Shown here: piece after piece, positions 40,761 through 50,399 of the stretch
How positions within the stretch are numbered: position 1 is the first letter of the stretch
Layout: each line of letters starts with the position of its first letter
Source of the DNA: Macrosoma leucophasiata
Lineage: Eukaryota > Arthropoda > Insecta > Lepidoptera > Hedylidae
DNA: 64,000 nucleotides
NCBI GenBank assembly: GCA_036365455.1
Contig: JAWQUS010000027.1
Location: 13,132,501 to 13,196,500 of the forward strand
Direction of reading: 5' to 3'
The notes under the pieces: model-generated
What the model saw: the letters and a program-made list of their open reading frames with translations, nothing else
Databases searched by the model: none
Told to the model about the DNA's origin: nothing
Made by a program: the position numbers and the translations under genes

Positions 40761-41354
40761 AGCCATGACTTTGTTAGTCGACAAAACGACTTTAGCCTTT
40801 TTCGGTGTAGGTGAGTCAGATCTTTTACACTGTTTGGATTGTTGCTTTGATTCAGGAATATGGCGGTGAACCCAGCTTTCATTAATGGTAACAAATCTAG
40901 ACAAAAAGTCCTCGGGATCAGTCTCAAAAAGTTCCAAACAGTCTCACGAAATTGTGAATCGAACTCGTTTTTGTTCAGCTGTAAGCAACCTCGGGACCCA
41001 GCGAGCAGAAACCTTACGGAATCCTAATTCTTTCGTTATTATGTGTTGCACTCGGCCCTAACTAATGTCTGTTGTCTCAGCTATCTTACCGATGGTCAAA
41101 CGTCGATCACCCAGTACGAGATCACAAATTTTATCGATGTTTTCTTTCGTGGTAAAGGTTGTAGGCCGTCCACTCCTAGGATCATCTTCAATGCTCTCAC
41201 GACCGCGCTTAAACTTAGCTACCCACTTCTTGACACTGGAATACGATGGAGCAGACTCCCCCAAAGTGCCCACCATATCTTGATGGATGTCTTTTGGTGA
41301 CAGGCCTTTTTTATTGAGGTACTTAATGACTGCACGATGTTCAATTTTCTCCAT
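40761..41354 (-). pseudogene. mariner transposase, N-terminal half, inactivated
   Basis: A different mariner lineage from that at 3268. It reads MEKIEHRAVIKYLNKKGLSP, SVKKWVAKFKRGRESIEDDP, RSGRPTT, SARWVPRLLTAEQK, LFETDPEDFLSRFVTINESW and KAKVVLSTNKVMAS in one unbroken frame register of about 198 codons, with two internal stops (after TETTDIS-like 'AETTDIS' and after 'RFTIS'). The first catalytic aspartate (T.DESW in relatives) is asparagine here (TINESW). The rest of the protein is lost at 40760 where the Helitron begins. Confidence 0.85.
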
Positions 41355-41359
41355 TATTG

Positions 41360-41610
41360 AAAATCGCGTCAGAATGCTTCAAACAAATAATCACAGAAAA
41401 TGTATATTGTGCAGCATCGGAATGAAACTGCGCACAATAAATCAATAGAAGACATACTAACAAATGACGGTAAATTTAAAAAGATGTCATGTCTCCTTGT
41501 AGTTTGGTCCACGAACTTTTGGATCCACCCTCGTACGTTCTGCAGTCGACGATGTTTTACAATAACGCCAACTGGAACATGATAATTAGTTTTTAATTTC
41601 CCCATTACTA
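41360..41610. other. Sequence upstream of the mariner fragment
   Basis: It may include the mariner leader, but I could not find an inverted terminus. A 78-codon minus-strand frame here has no recognisable domain. Confidence 0.35.
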
Positions 41611-43030
41611 TTCTTAACTAAGTAAGAATTGTACCATAATGAAAGATATTACGATTGTATGCATTTGATTGCCTCAAATGATGGTTTAGTTACAATTCAG
41701 TATCAAAAATGCAACAAAAAAGGATATATTCTGACCCTAATAACCTTAACCTTTATAATTCAGAGTAAATGTAATTAAATAGTTGCGTACCCAACGCACG
41801 AACGCACGTTCAGTATATTGGATCATTGAACGCATTTTAACAGGCTGGTATGTGGATTCTATTTGAAAATTATGTCACCCTATAGGTTTTTGTTGTTAAT
41901 ACATCGGGTATTCGTTCTTGCGGCTATGATTAATATTAATAGTGTATTTATACATGTTCGTTGTGAAGATATTCCAACAATTCATAATAGACTATTTAAT
42001 ATTGTAATATGAACAATTATATTGGTAGATGTAATGCGCGTAGATCATCGATGCATACACCTACCTTATATAAATTAACTAGATCTAGAGCTCGTTTTTT
42101 AACGCCCCATTGTTTGATTGTAAATTACTGTGAAAAAACATAATAAAATCATTCAATTTTGTTAATAAAAGACGTTCTCATATACATATTTATTGCATAA
42201 AATTTATTAAATATCATTTTTGAGGTTTTTTCCTTTTTAGTAATCATGCAATCAGTCAAGTGGACTATGAGCAGATGTGATGTAATTATGATATTATGTA
42301 GTAGTCCACTTCTTCTATTGTGCAGTCGTCCTTCTAGGTAAGTGTAGTTAATTATACAGCTAAATCACGTCTTTTCTCAAGTCGACGTGTGCTGTCAGGT
42401 ATTGTTAACAGTAACTGTCGTGCTGGGTTTGATTTCACAATCGTTAATCAAGAAATGAGTTTCCGCCACGTTTACCCAAACCCGCTATATTTTTCTATCC
42501 TATCAAAGACCTATTTAACGACACTCCATACTATGTACCTAATATAAGAGAAGACAAAATCATCCCCATTTTAATTGCGTGTAAAAATATTTTCTAAATT
42601 TTATTATAGTACTATAGTATTTTAGTATAGTACTATAGTATATATATAGTATAGTGACTATATGTATAGGTATTGTCGCTAAATTACAGCTTTCTAGTAC
42701 TAAGAGCCTCTGAGCTGAGCTACATACAGGGGTACGGACGGACAGAAGGACATGGTAAGACTATAGTGGTGAAAAAATAGTGATAATTAATATTACTTTG
42801 AGTCCTTCTTGTTTTTAATATCAGCGGCGAATTCATCAATGATCTTAAGCAACGGTGATTCAGGCGCAGGTGTTGTGATACTCGACTCCGGAACGTAACG
42901 GGAATGCGTTTTGTCAGCGCGCCATTTTCGAGAAAAGTTCGTGTGAGAACGCCTGTAACTCTTTGCGCCCGTGATTCATACTCGTGTGAATATCCGATAT
43001 TCGAACAATGGTACAGGATGCAATAATGAG
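41611..43030. other. No recognisable gene; AT-rich
   Basis: Contains a TATAGTACTATAGTAT-type simple repeat at about 42605-42660 and, at 42680-42770, a weak remnant of the GGACGGACAGA...GGACATGG repeat end. Otherwise nothing recognised. Confidence 0.45.
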
Positions 43031-43046
43031 AACCTATTTATTTTAA

Positions 43047-43605
43047 ATAATGTGTGATAAAACAAGAATTGATATACATACATACATGGCCAACTCTTTC
43101 ACAGTTTCGGCAATAAGGCTCTGGAATTCGCTACCCGTGGACATAAAAAAATCATCCAGTAGATTCTCATTTAAAAGAAATCTCCGTGATTATTTACTTA
43201 ATATGTTTTGAGTTATTTTCGATACAGGTTTGAAAGTTATATTTTATTCTTATGTTGCTTTCATGATCAGACATTATTCATGTATATATATGTATATATT
43301 TGTTATAGTATTTATATAGGCATGTCTATATAAATATTATTTAATTTGTATATATGAGATATATATTATTTTTATGTAAGTATGTATTATCCTGTTTATT
43401 CCATAATATTACTCGCATACTTTGCTCTGCAAAATACTTTCAAAGGACTATTATGGCTTGTAATCTATTTCTAACGATTTTCTAAATGCACTACCATTCT
43501 TCGTTTTCCACACAACCCGTAGGTTGACTGGTAGAGAATGCTAGAGAGCATTAAGTCCGCTTCATGTACTTCGTTTGTGCAGAAAGTTTAAATAAATAAA
43601 TAAAT
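43047..43605 (+). mobile_element. 5'-truncated LINE with 15-bp duplication
   Basis: Bounded by ACCTATTTATTTTAA at 43032-43046 and 43606-43620. It holds the last 40 codons of the same LINE family as 29294-32475 (SFTVSAIRLWNSLPVDIKKS.., ending LLNMF stop), then the 3' untranslated end (GGTTGACTGGTAGAGAATGC, AGCATTAAGTCCGC) and a TAAATAAATAAATAAA tail. Severe 5' truncation and target duplication mark LINE retroposition. Confidence 0.9.
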
Positions 43606-43622
43606 ACCTATTTATTTTAATT

Positions 43623-43700
43623 ACTGCGTCAGTGGTCTAATGGCGCCAGGCGCCAGTCTACTAATGCAATGCTGAAGATTCGGGTTCGATCAACGGGGCG
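43623..43700 (+). repeat. tRNA-like SINE head
   Basis: ACTGCGTCAGTGGTCTAATGG (A-box region) and GATTCGGGTTCGATCAACGG (B box) at normal spacing. No downstream SINE body recognised. It starts immediately after the LINE's right duplication. Confidence 0.5.
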
Positions 43701-44165
43701 TATGTACAAAAATGATTGAACAATTTATTATTGTGATACGGTTAAAAAAAAGGAAGGAAGGTAGAAATAATTATATAAAGCAGTTATCACCGACCTCAAA
43801 ATATAGTTAAGTACAGTACGGGTCGCTTTTGCAATAAAATGAGTAGCATTACTAGGATCCCATGGCTCCGTAAAACTATAGAGAGGCAAAACGAACAACA
43901 GCCTCAGGGGTGGCAGATGCCTGTACACTATTGTATATGTAGATTATGTAGTATTCTCTACAATCCATTTGAACTACCTACGTGATTGTTTGTCACGATC
44001 ACCATTATACATATATATCCAAATCCAATAAAAGATCCAAATATAAATAATTCTATCGTATCTATTGTACCTACCTCTGTGTACAATAATTTTTAAGTGC
44101 AAATGACGATAATTCATTTACACGTCTATTCAAACACTGTTCAGTATGTTCTGTCCACATATTGT

Positions 44166-44560
44166 AGTAGGTTTTATCTCCTGACTCCGGTGACGTGACA
44201 AGGTTAAGGAGAGCTGTGGTTCCAACGTGGTTTCAGTGACGTGAAATTATGAAATTCAGATGCAAATACGTACATCAATTAAGAAAATACAAATTCAACC
44301 GAGTGGTGTTTAAGTAATGTTCTCGACATCTAAACATTATAAAAGTATATCGTGTACTTTCCCTCGATTACTCCTTCATACCGTCATCAGATCCCAATTT
44401 GGTGGCAATGGGACTAACTTCGAAGTGCATCCATTCAAACGACATTTATTTTTATTGGTTCACAATTTACGGATAAATAGGGAGTACTTATCTACATAAA
44501 AAACATACATGCAGTATAACATAGAACCTCCACCTTTTTTGAAGTCGTTCAAAAATTATG
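44166..44560 (+). repeat. Diverged interspersed repeat, copy 2
   Basis: Partner of 13765-14103. Better kept in the middle: CGTCATCAGATCCCAATTTG, GTGGCAATGGGAC, CATTCAAACGACAT and CCTTTTTTGAAGTCGTTC. Class unknown, non-coding. Confidence 0.55.
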
Positions 44561-44826
44561 ATATCGGCACGTTATAAAATATAGAGTCACAATAATTTGA
44601 ATCAAGTTATTAATTTAATTATTAGATTATGCAGTATTTTTTCTCGACAGACATTATGAATAATTAGTTGTATTGGTCATGTCAACTAAAAACTCGTTCC
44701 ATTTCTTGTATAAATTGAAATGCAAAACGTGAGATACACATATTAATGTCGCCCCAATACGTTTTAATAACAAATATTATTGTCTCGTTTAAGAGTGGTA
44801 TAATAGATGAGTAATAGTATATCATA

Positions 44827-45134
44827 CTGCCTCGGTAGCCTAGTGGTAGCAGGCCACTACTACTACGCTGAGGTCCTGGGTTCGATTCCCGGGTAGGGGG
44901 TTATCAGAGATAATGGTGAAAAAGCCTTTATCTCTGGTTCTATTGGGATTTTTTCATTTTCTGGAAATTTCCCAGTACCTCAAAGTTTGGTAATGTGCCC
45001 GGAGATGTCAACAGGCTCGCCACCTGTTACATGGGCCAAAACGTAACCGGCGAATCGTGGGTGCTTGCATGTATGCTTGAATGCATGCATTTACCTCTGC
45101 CTACCCCTTCGGGGATTACAGGCGTGAAGTTACG
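44827..45134 (+). mobile_element. SINE-1, full length with 12-bp duplication
   Basis: Reference copy, bounded by TAGTATATCATA at 44815-44826 and 45135-45146. The tRNA-derived head has an A box TAGCCTAGTGG (44836-44846) and a B box GGTTCGATTCC (44879-44889). Then comes a unique body (CCTTTATCTCTGGTTCTATTGGG, GGAAATTTCCCAGTACC, CCCGGAGATGTCAACAGGC) and the tail CTCTGCCTACCCCTTCGGGG. Transcribed by RNA polymerase III in its class. The tail matches LINE remnants at 12322 and 34158. Confidence 0.92.
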
Positions 45135-45250
45135 TAGTATATCATATTAGACGCAGTAGTTACGAATGTGCAAGCGTCTTGAAACGTTTTGAAGCTGGCC
45201 AAAAACGGTACATAATGGTAAAATAAATAACAAAAGCCTTTATTTCTAAA

Positions 45251-45437
45251 CTAGCTGTTGCTCACGGCTTCGCCCGCGTGGATATCGTTTAAAAAGTAGC
45301 ATATGTTCTTTCTAAAAGTCAGCTCTATCTCTGTACCAAATTTCATTAAAATCGGTTCAGTCGTTTGGACGTGAAAAGGTAACAGATAGATAGACAGAGT
45401 TACTTTCGCATTTATAATATTAGTAGGGAAGTAGGGA
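45251..45437 (-). mobile_element. Short Helitron with intact ends
   Basis: On the minus strand A|TCCCTACTTCCCTACTAATA to GAGCAACAGCTAG|T, with the GCGGGCGAAGCCGTGAGC stretch near the 3' end acting as the terminal hairpin region. 187 bp. Sister of 5303-5480. Confidence 0.8.
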
Positions 45438-45439
45438 TT

Positions 45440-45855
45440 TGTTTGTCTGTTAGGTTTTGATACCTGGAACTATTTGGCAGTTTTAACGGTTTGGTCTTTT
45501 TATAACATGAGCGCGGCAGGCAAATGACATTCATACGTGGGGGGTGGGCCGAAGGGATCACCTGGCCGCTCGTTGGTCGAACTGAACTCTTAGCGATCTG
45601 TGATCGGCGTTAATGGGACATGAGAGATCGGGTCAGTTGAAAATACGAAATGGGTTTATTACTAAGTTCTAGTTTATGTAAGTCATAATGGCAGATGTAA
45701 CTGTCTTAATCATAAACTTGGACAAAAAAATAAATGTTTCCTTCTGAAAGAGAACGGATCTATGACTAATTTTATGACAAAGCACAATTCCTCTTGACAC
45801 CTTCACGTATAGCAACACTAGGAACCACAGAAATATTTTTTATATATTATATTCC
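45440..45855. other. Unassigned stretch, partly GC-rich
   Basis: GCGTGGGGGGTGGGCCGAAGG at about 45536 and the following 90 bp are GC-richer than the flanks. It could be an upstream part of the LINE that follows, but I see no domain. Confidence 0.35.
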
Positions 45856-45859
45856 TACA

Positions 45860-46163
45860 TCGCACCACCCGCCGAAGAGAGAAGTTCCACCCACACAGAC
45901 TGGATACTTGGAAATGCTCAACAGTCCGATTCGCGCGTTCATTCCTGCCCAGAACGTGCAAATTGTGGAACGAACTTCCCGTAGAGGTGTTCCCCCGGCG
46001 CTACAATATGGGGTTCTTCAAAACTGGCGTCAAAAGAGTCCTTCAGGGCTGGCAGCGCGTTGGCAACTCCTCTGATGTTGCAAATGTTCATAGGCGACGG
46101 TAACCACTTTCCATCAGGTGGCCCGTCTGCTTGTCTGTCAATCCTTTAACATAAAAAAAAAAA
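45860..46163 (+). pseudogene. LINE C-terminal end and 3' tail
   Basis: From 45921 one frame reads TVRFARSFLPRTCKLWNELP, VEVFPRRYNMGFFKTGVKRV and LQGWQRVGNSSDVANVHRRR with a stop at 46101. A frameshift near 45916 separates it from HHPPKREVPPTQTG upstream. The 3' end CCATCAGGTGGCCCGTCTGC, CTTGTCTGTCAATCC and ACATAAAAAAAAAAA resembles the Rep-A tail, making this family its likely driver. Confidence 0.75.
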
Positions 46164-46212
46164 TGAAGAACTCTAAAAATGGAATGCTTTCACAAACTAA
46201 AGAATATACATT

Positions 46213-46396
46213 AGAAATTAAAGAAAAAACGGAAAGTTAAATTTGACTTCGGGCAGGAATCGAACCTGTGATCTCAGGATAACCAGTCCAGCCTCATTAC
46301 CACTAAGCTACCGAAGTCCCACACAGATGCATAATTTTTTTTTTCGTTTTTTTTTAAGTTCACTCGCATGTGTTATTTTGAAAAATAAATAGTACA
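46213..46396 (+). mobile_element. Foldback tRNA-SINE relative, copy E
   Basis: Same order as copy C: TTAAAGAAAAAACGGAAAG, antisense tRNA-like part (46245-46318), short T-rich middle, and the tail CACTCGCATGTGTTATTTTG. The tRNA-like part differs from A-C, with a perfect 7-bp acceptor GACTTCG/CGAAGTC and box B GGTTCGATTCC. Diverged flanks TAAAGAATATACATTA and TAAAGAATAAACAGTT may be the old duplication. Confidence 0.65.
46245..46318 (-). pseudogene. tRNA-like part of copy E
   Basis: 74 nt on the minus strand, GACTTCGGTAGCTTAGTGG at its start and GGTTCGATTCCTGCCCGAAG near its end. Acceptor and T stems pair; D and anticodon arms are poor. SINE head rather than a working tRNA. Confidence 0.65.
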
Positions 46397-46567
46397 GTTA
46401 AAGAATAAACAGTTTAATTTTGTTCATCGTTTTGTCATAAAATCGAAGAAATATTTAGTAATTGACAAGATATTTAAGGAAAAAAAGCTCGGCGCTTGAT
46501 TAATATTTATGGACGTTACCAATTAAAAAACATTCTCAATAAAAATAAATGTAGATTAGTTGTTTTT

Positions 46568-46605
46568 ATATTATTTCGCATTAACACATGCTTTAAAATA
46601 AAATG
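46568..46605 (-). repeat. Foldback-SINE tail scrap
   Basis: TATTATTTCGCATTAACACATGC followed by TTTAAAATAAAAT: the complement of the family tail joined to the start of the linker, with everything between deleted. Confidence 0.5.
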
Positions 46606-46957
46606 TAGAATAGGTATGAATTTTTATCGTAATAGTTTGCTATCTAAAACCTATAATTTATTATTCTAAATTTGTTTAAGCTAGACTGTTCCAGACAGAC
46701 TGCATTGATCAAATGGCATTGACTTGATAAAAAAACGAATCCTGCCAGTCGAGTTTGGGGATAATGCCCCGCGTCGGAAATAGCGCCAGACGAAATATAA
46801 TCGTTTAGGTCATTTGTGCCACACCTATTATATAATCTGCGAACAACTTCTATAGATATTTAAAAAAAGCAAAATAATATTTGACTTCCGACATCTTAGC
46901 ATCGCGTCATAGCACCAATTGCATTAATTTGAGTAAGTTTAAGACATTTTTTGTTTT

Positions 46958-47016
46958 ATATTATTTCGCATTAACACATGCTTGTGATTTTTCTTTCCAT
47001 TTTTCTTTAAATAAAA
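46958..47016 (-). mobile_element. Foldback tRNA-SINE, copy D (59 bp, 18-bp duplication)
   Basis: On the minus strand, the 5' segment TTTAAAGAAAAATGGAAAGA is joined directly to the tail CACAAGCATGTGTTAATGCG. The rest of the element is deleted. Flanked by TAAGACATTTTTTGTTTT (46940-46957) and TAAGACATTGTTTGTTTT (47017-47034), one mismatch in 18. It keeps just the two termini of the family. Confidence 0.85.
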
Positions 47017-47111
47017 TAAGACATTGTTTGTTTTCATTTCATGTTGCTTTTTTCGTTTATGTTTTTTTTTTATAGAAATCATAACTTGTCGAGACAAATC
47101 ATCTAGATATA

Positions 47112-47693
47112 GGTTAAGATCCCACTGCAGAATCATTTCGTTCATCCAGATATTAATAAGGTGCAAACCTAATTTTTACGCAGTTTTATAGTCTAGAGAA
47201 TATATTATACCCACTAGGTTGCCTATCAAAGGCCGCAAGTATTTTTAATTAAATTATTTTATCTTCAACAGTCGGCAACTCTTATTTGCGGCCGATTTAA
47301 TTTGGCTCCCGTATACTTACCATAATAATGAGGAAAAAAATGTAGCTTTAATTTGATATATAAATAATACATGTCATGTAGGTACGTCATGGACGTAAAA
47401 AGGTTTCGGGGCAGAACGAAAATACGTAGGGGTGGCCAAGTGCGCAACGGCACACGTGATTTTTTTGACGAGACTTTAGACGAGTCTTTATACATATTGC
47501 CGTGAGGTGGACGATATTTTATTGAAAAAACAAATAAAAAAAAATGTTTACTAAAAAATATGAAATAATACTTGCGACTATTTTTTGATAGGCAACCTAG
47601 TGGATACATATTCTCTAGATTATAAATATGCGTTAAAAATATCTTTGCCGCATATCTGGATGAACGAAATGATTTTGCAGTGGAATCCTAACC
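47112..47693. mobile_element. TA-flanked inverted-repeat element, 582 bp
   Basis: Arms of about 130 bp, diverged but clear: GGTTAAGATCCCACTGCAGA at 47112 against complement GGTTAGGATTCCACTGCAAA ending 47693, continuing ATCATTTCGTTCATCCAGATAT and an inner CCACTAGGTTGCCTATCAAA pair. TA lies at 47110-47111 and 47694-47695. The TA duplication and GGTT ends suggest a Tc1/mariner-type non-autonomous element. No transposase remains. Confidence 0.75.
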
Positions 47694-47699
47694 TAATAT

Positions 47700-48590
47700 T
47701 ATTATCAGCTCCGTTGGGACAGAAACTGTCTTGTGTGATGGTTGTACCCAATTATTACCTTGTCATCGAACTTAATGTAAAATTTCAGCTCAATTAAACC
47801 AGATATTGATTGAGACGAGGATTATAGTATTAGACTGAGAGATACTGAACCCTTCGAGTGCCGTTGGTCCTGTAAGGCTAGAATTTTTTGTAGGGATAAA
47901 TCATAATACGTAATGTACAAAAACCATCGCCTGGCAAGAATCAACCAGTCACGTCACCAACCCCACATTTTTGAAAATGTAAAAATAAAATAAACTTGTC
48001 GCTGTAAGCTTGTTGCGGTTCAGTATCTCTTGGACCATATATTAACCTCTTCCTACCCCTTTCGGGAATGACAGGCGTGAAGTTTTTTTTTTCTATTTCG
48101 CACCCATGACTTCGTCTGTGTCGAATTAATTGAATAATAATAAAAACTATCTGAAAAAATATCTACTCAATCAGTATGCAGGTAAACCAACCTTATTCCA
48201 TCCAAATATTATCCTCCCCTTTTGCATCATAGACAAACATCCAAACAACTTTTACATGTAGGTAAAACATAAGTAATATGATAAAAAGGAATATTATGAT
48301 CTAATAAAAACAAGTAGGAACCCATAACCGTGTACGGGGTATTGTATGCAGATTTTCTGTTCTCAAAGGTGCCAGCTTTGCCACCTTTGCAAAATATAAA
48401 TATCTCTGTATGGTATGGCGTTTCATTATTTTACGTGTCGAAAGATAAGAAATACCTATGTTAACATATATTATTATGTAAAATCGAAAGGGCAGCTTTA
48501 TTCGGAGTGATAATGTTACCATATCGGAAGGCTTTGTTTGTCTTATGTGCATTATTTAATTTTACCTGTTGTTTTTTTATTCATATCATG
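47700..48590. other. Mostly unique DNA with a SINE-1 tail scrap
   Basis: TTAACCTCTTCCTACCCCTTTCGGG then AATGACAGGCGTGAAG at about 48043-48082 is an isolated SINE-1/LINE tail followed by a T run. Nothing else is recognised. Confidence 0.5.
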
Positions 48591-48689
48591 AAGTGGTAAA
48601 CAAGCAGATGGTAATACTAATGCCTTAAAGTATCTACGTAAGTCGGTTTATTTAACAGTTTTAATTAGTGGATTTCAATAATTCAAGCT

Positions 48690-48922
48690 TCACTGCCTCG
48701 ATAGGGTAGTGGTGCCAGGGTAATAACCTTGGGTGACCGGTTCCATTTCCGGGTCAGTGAGTAATTGTGATTTTTTTTATCAGAATATGGTATCCACGAA
48801 GATCATTAATGTATCCGAAGTATTAAAATAGGCCCGCTAGCTAAAAGTGGGAATGGCAAATCGTAAGGGCATGCATTTATTTACCTCTGCCAAATCTTTA
48901 GGGGTATAGGAGTGAAATTAAA
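48690..48922 (+). mobile_element. SINE-1, diverged but complete
   Basis: CACTGCCTCGATAGGGTAGTGG (A-box region) and GGTTCCATTTCCGGGTCAGTG (eroded B box), a shortened body, and GCATGCATTTATTTACCTCTGCC then TAGGGGTATAGGAGTGAAATT as tail. Older than the copy at 44827. Confidence 0.6.
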
Positions 48923-48967
48923 TTATAATATGTAGCAATTAGTTTGACACGGTTTCTATATTGAGCA

Positions 48968-49178
48968 CTAGCGGCCCGCCCCGGCTTCGCACGGTTGCAC
49001 TGTTACCTACCTTCTCCTATTTATTTTAGCGTGATAATTCTCCTTCCTCAATAAATAGGCTATCTAACACTGAAAGATTTTTTCAAATCGGACCAGTAGT
49101 TCCTGAGATTAACGCGTTCAAGCAAACACACAAACAAACAAACTCTTCAGCTTTATAATATTAAGTAAAGAGTATAGA
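48968..49178 (-). mobile_element. Short Helitron-like element
   Basis: The left edge A|CTAGCGGCCCGCCCCGGC is an intact minus-strand 3' end. The right edge, CAGCTTTATAATATTAAGTA, gives the 5' end with a short insertion before TC. Internal blocks match 1593-1793 and 23946-24140. Confidence 0.75.
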
Positions 49179-49179
49179 G

Positions 49180-49945
49180 ACGAGAAGAACTCGTTAAATA
49201 TTTGCGTTGAAACGATTGCGTGCTTACTAGGTGGTCGAGGTCATAACTGCATTGGACAATCGATTCACCGTACCAATGCAGGGTACTATGCGTCATTATG
49301 TATAGTAAATCACTTGATTTTTATTAACACTTTATACATATTCCATTTATGCATAAATTGGGCGACCGTCAGAAATCATCACTATCACTCGCCAATGTAT
49401 GTGGAACAGTATTTGTTAATCGTATCTGCCACTAGACATAGTCCCGGGCATCCCTGTATCAGACACGATTAATAACATTAAAATATCTTATGACAATGGT
49501 TTATATACCTACTCAGAAATCGATATGATACGATTTCGATTTGTCGACCTATTATTAGTTTCCGATCGGTCTAGTGTTCAGAGCGATTGGATACCCGAAG
49601 CGAATTTGTATGCGAGTAGCATTTCCTGAGGTTTTTCTTGTAACAGGTGTACTTAGGTCAGCTGATATTAATATTACAAGCTGCAGCTAGTGATGTAATT
49701 TTTCGTGATTGGTGTAATTATTTTAAAAACTGAAACGTACCTATAAATTTACGTACTTCTTTAAGATGTCTACACTGCCTTACGTTTGGTTTTTGTATAT
49801 CGATATGAAACGCATCATAAGCATATTCAGATTGCATACTTAATTTCATGTCAGTTTAAATTTTATTCCGTAGAAAAAAAGATTTTAGAAAGCCAAATGT
49901 ATTTAAAACGCATTGGTACCTAAGTTATATCTTTTAGCGTTAAGC
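49180..49945. other. No recognisable feature
   Basis: AT-rich, apparently unique DNA without a recognised gene or repeat. Confidence 0.45.
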
Positions 49946-49964
49946 AGGTACAAGAATTAATAAA

Positions 49965-50184
49965 TTTTATTTTAAAGAAAAATGGAAAGAAAAATTTTTA
50001 GACTTCAGGCGAGACACGAACTCGCGGCCTACTGGGAATCTAGTTCAGCCGCTCTTCCAATTGAGCTACTGAAGTCCTGCCCGATTTGTCAAATCTTTCC
50101 TTCACATTTATTGCTTTGCTTTATGGTACCAGTGTGAAATAAAATATATTTCACAAGCATGTGTTAATGCGAAATAATATAAAA
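49965..50184 (+). mobile_element. Foldback tRNA-SINE, copy C (220 bp, 16-bp duplication)
   Basis: Bounded by the perfect 16-bp repeat ACAAGAATTAATAAAT at 49949-49964 and 50185-50200. Order: TTTAAAGAAAAATGGAAAGA, antisense tRNA-like part (50001-50076), CCTGCCCGATTTGTCAAATC, GCTTTATGGTACC, then straight to GTGTGAAATAAAATATATTTCAC and the tail. The sense tRNA-like arm and its leader are deleted. Start and tail are the same as in copies A and D. Confidence 0.9.
50001..50076 (-). pseudogene. tRNA-like part of copy C
   Basis: 76 nt, complement of the A/B tRNA-like arm with a few changes (GAACTAG for GGACTAG, TTCGTGTC for TTCGAGTC). The change in the T loop disturbs the B box. Confidence 0.75.
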
Positions 50185-50274
50185 ACAAGAATTAATAAAT
50201 ATCGACAGTAAACATAGGTAACTAAGATTTGTGCACATGGCTACGTAGTTTCTGCTATGGTTGCTTTGCTTATT

Positions 50275-50395
50275 CTTTTATTTATTTATTTATTCAGACT
50301 CTTGTGCTCATAATACATGTTCATAAAGCGGGCTTAATTACTAGTGGTATTTTCCTTACCATCACAATGGAACTCTGTCCACAATGACTAGCGTC
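50275..50395 (-). repeat. LINE 3'-end fragment
   Basis: The (TTTA)n run at 50276-50294 is the complement of a TAAA tail, followed by the complement of ATTAAGCCCGCTTTATGAAC. It matches the 3' untranslated end of the LINEs at 32400 and 43550. Severely 5'-truncated. Confidence 0.65.
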
Positions 50396-50399
50396 TTAA

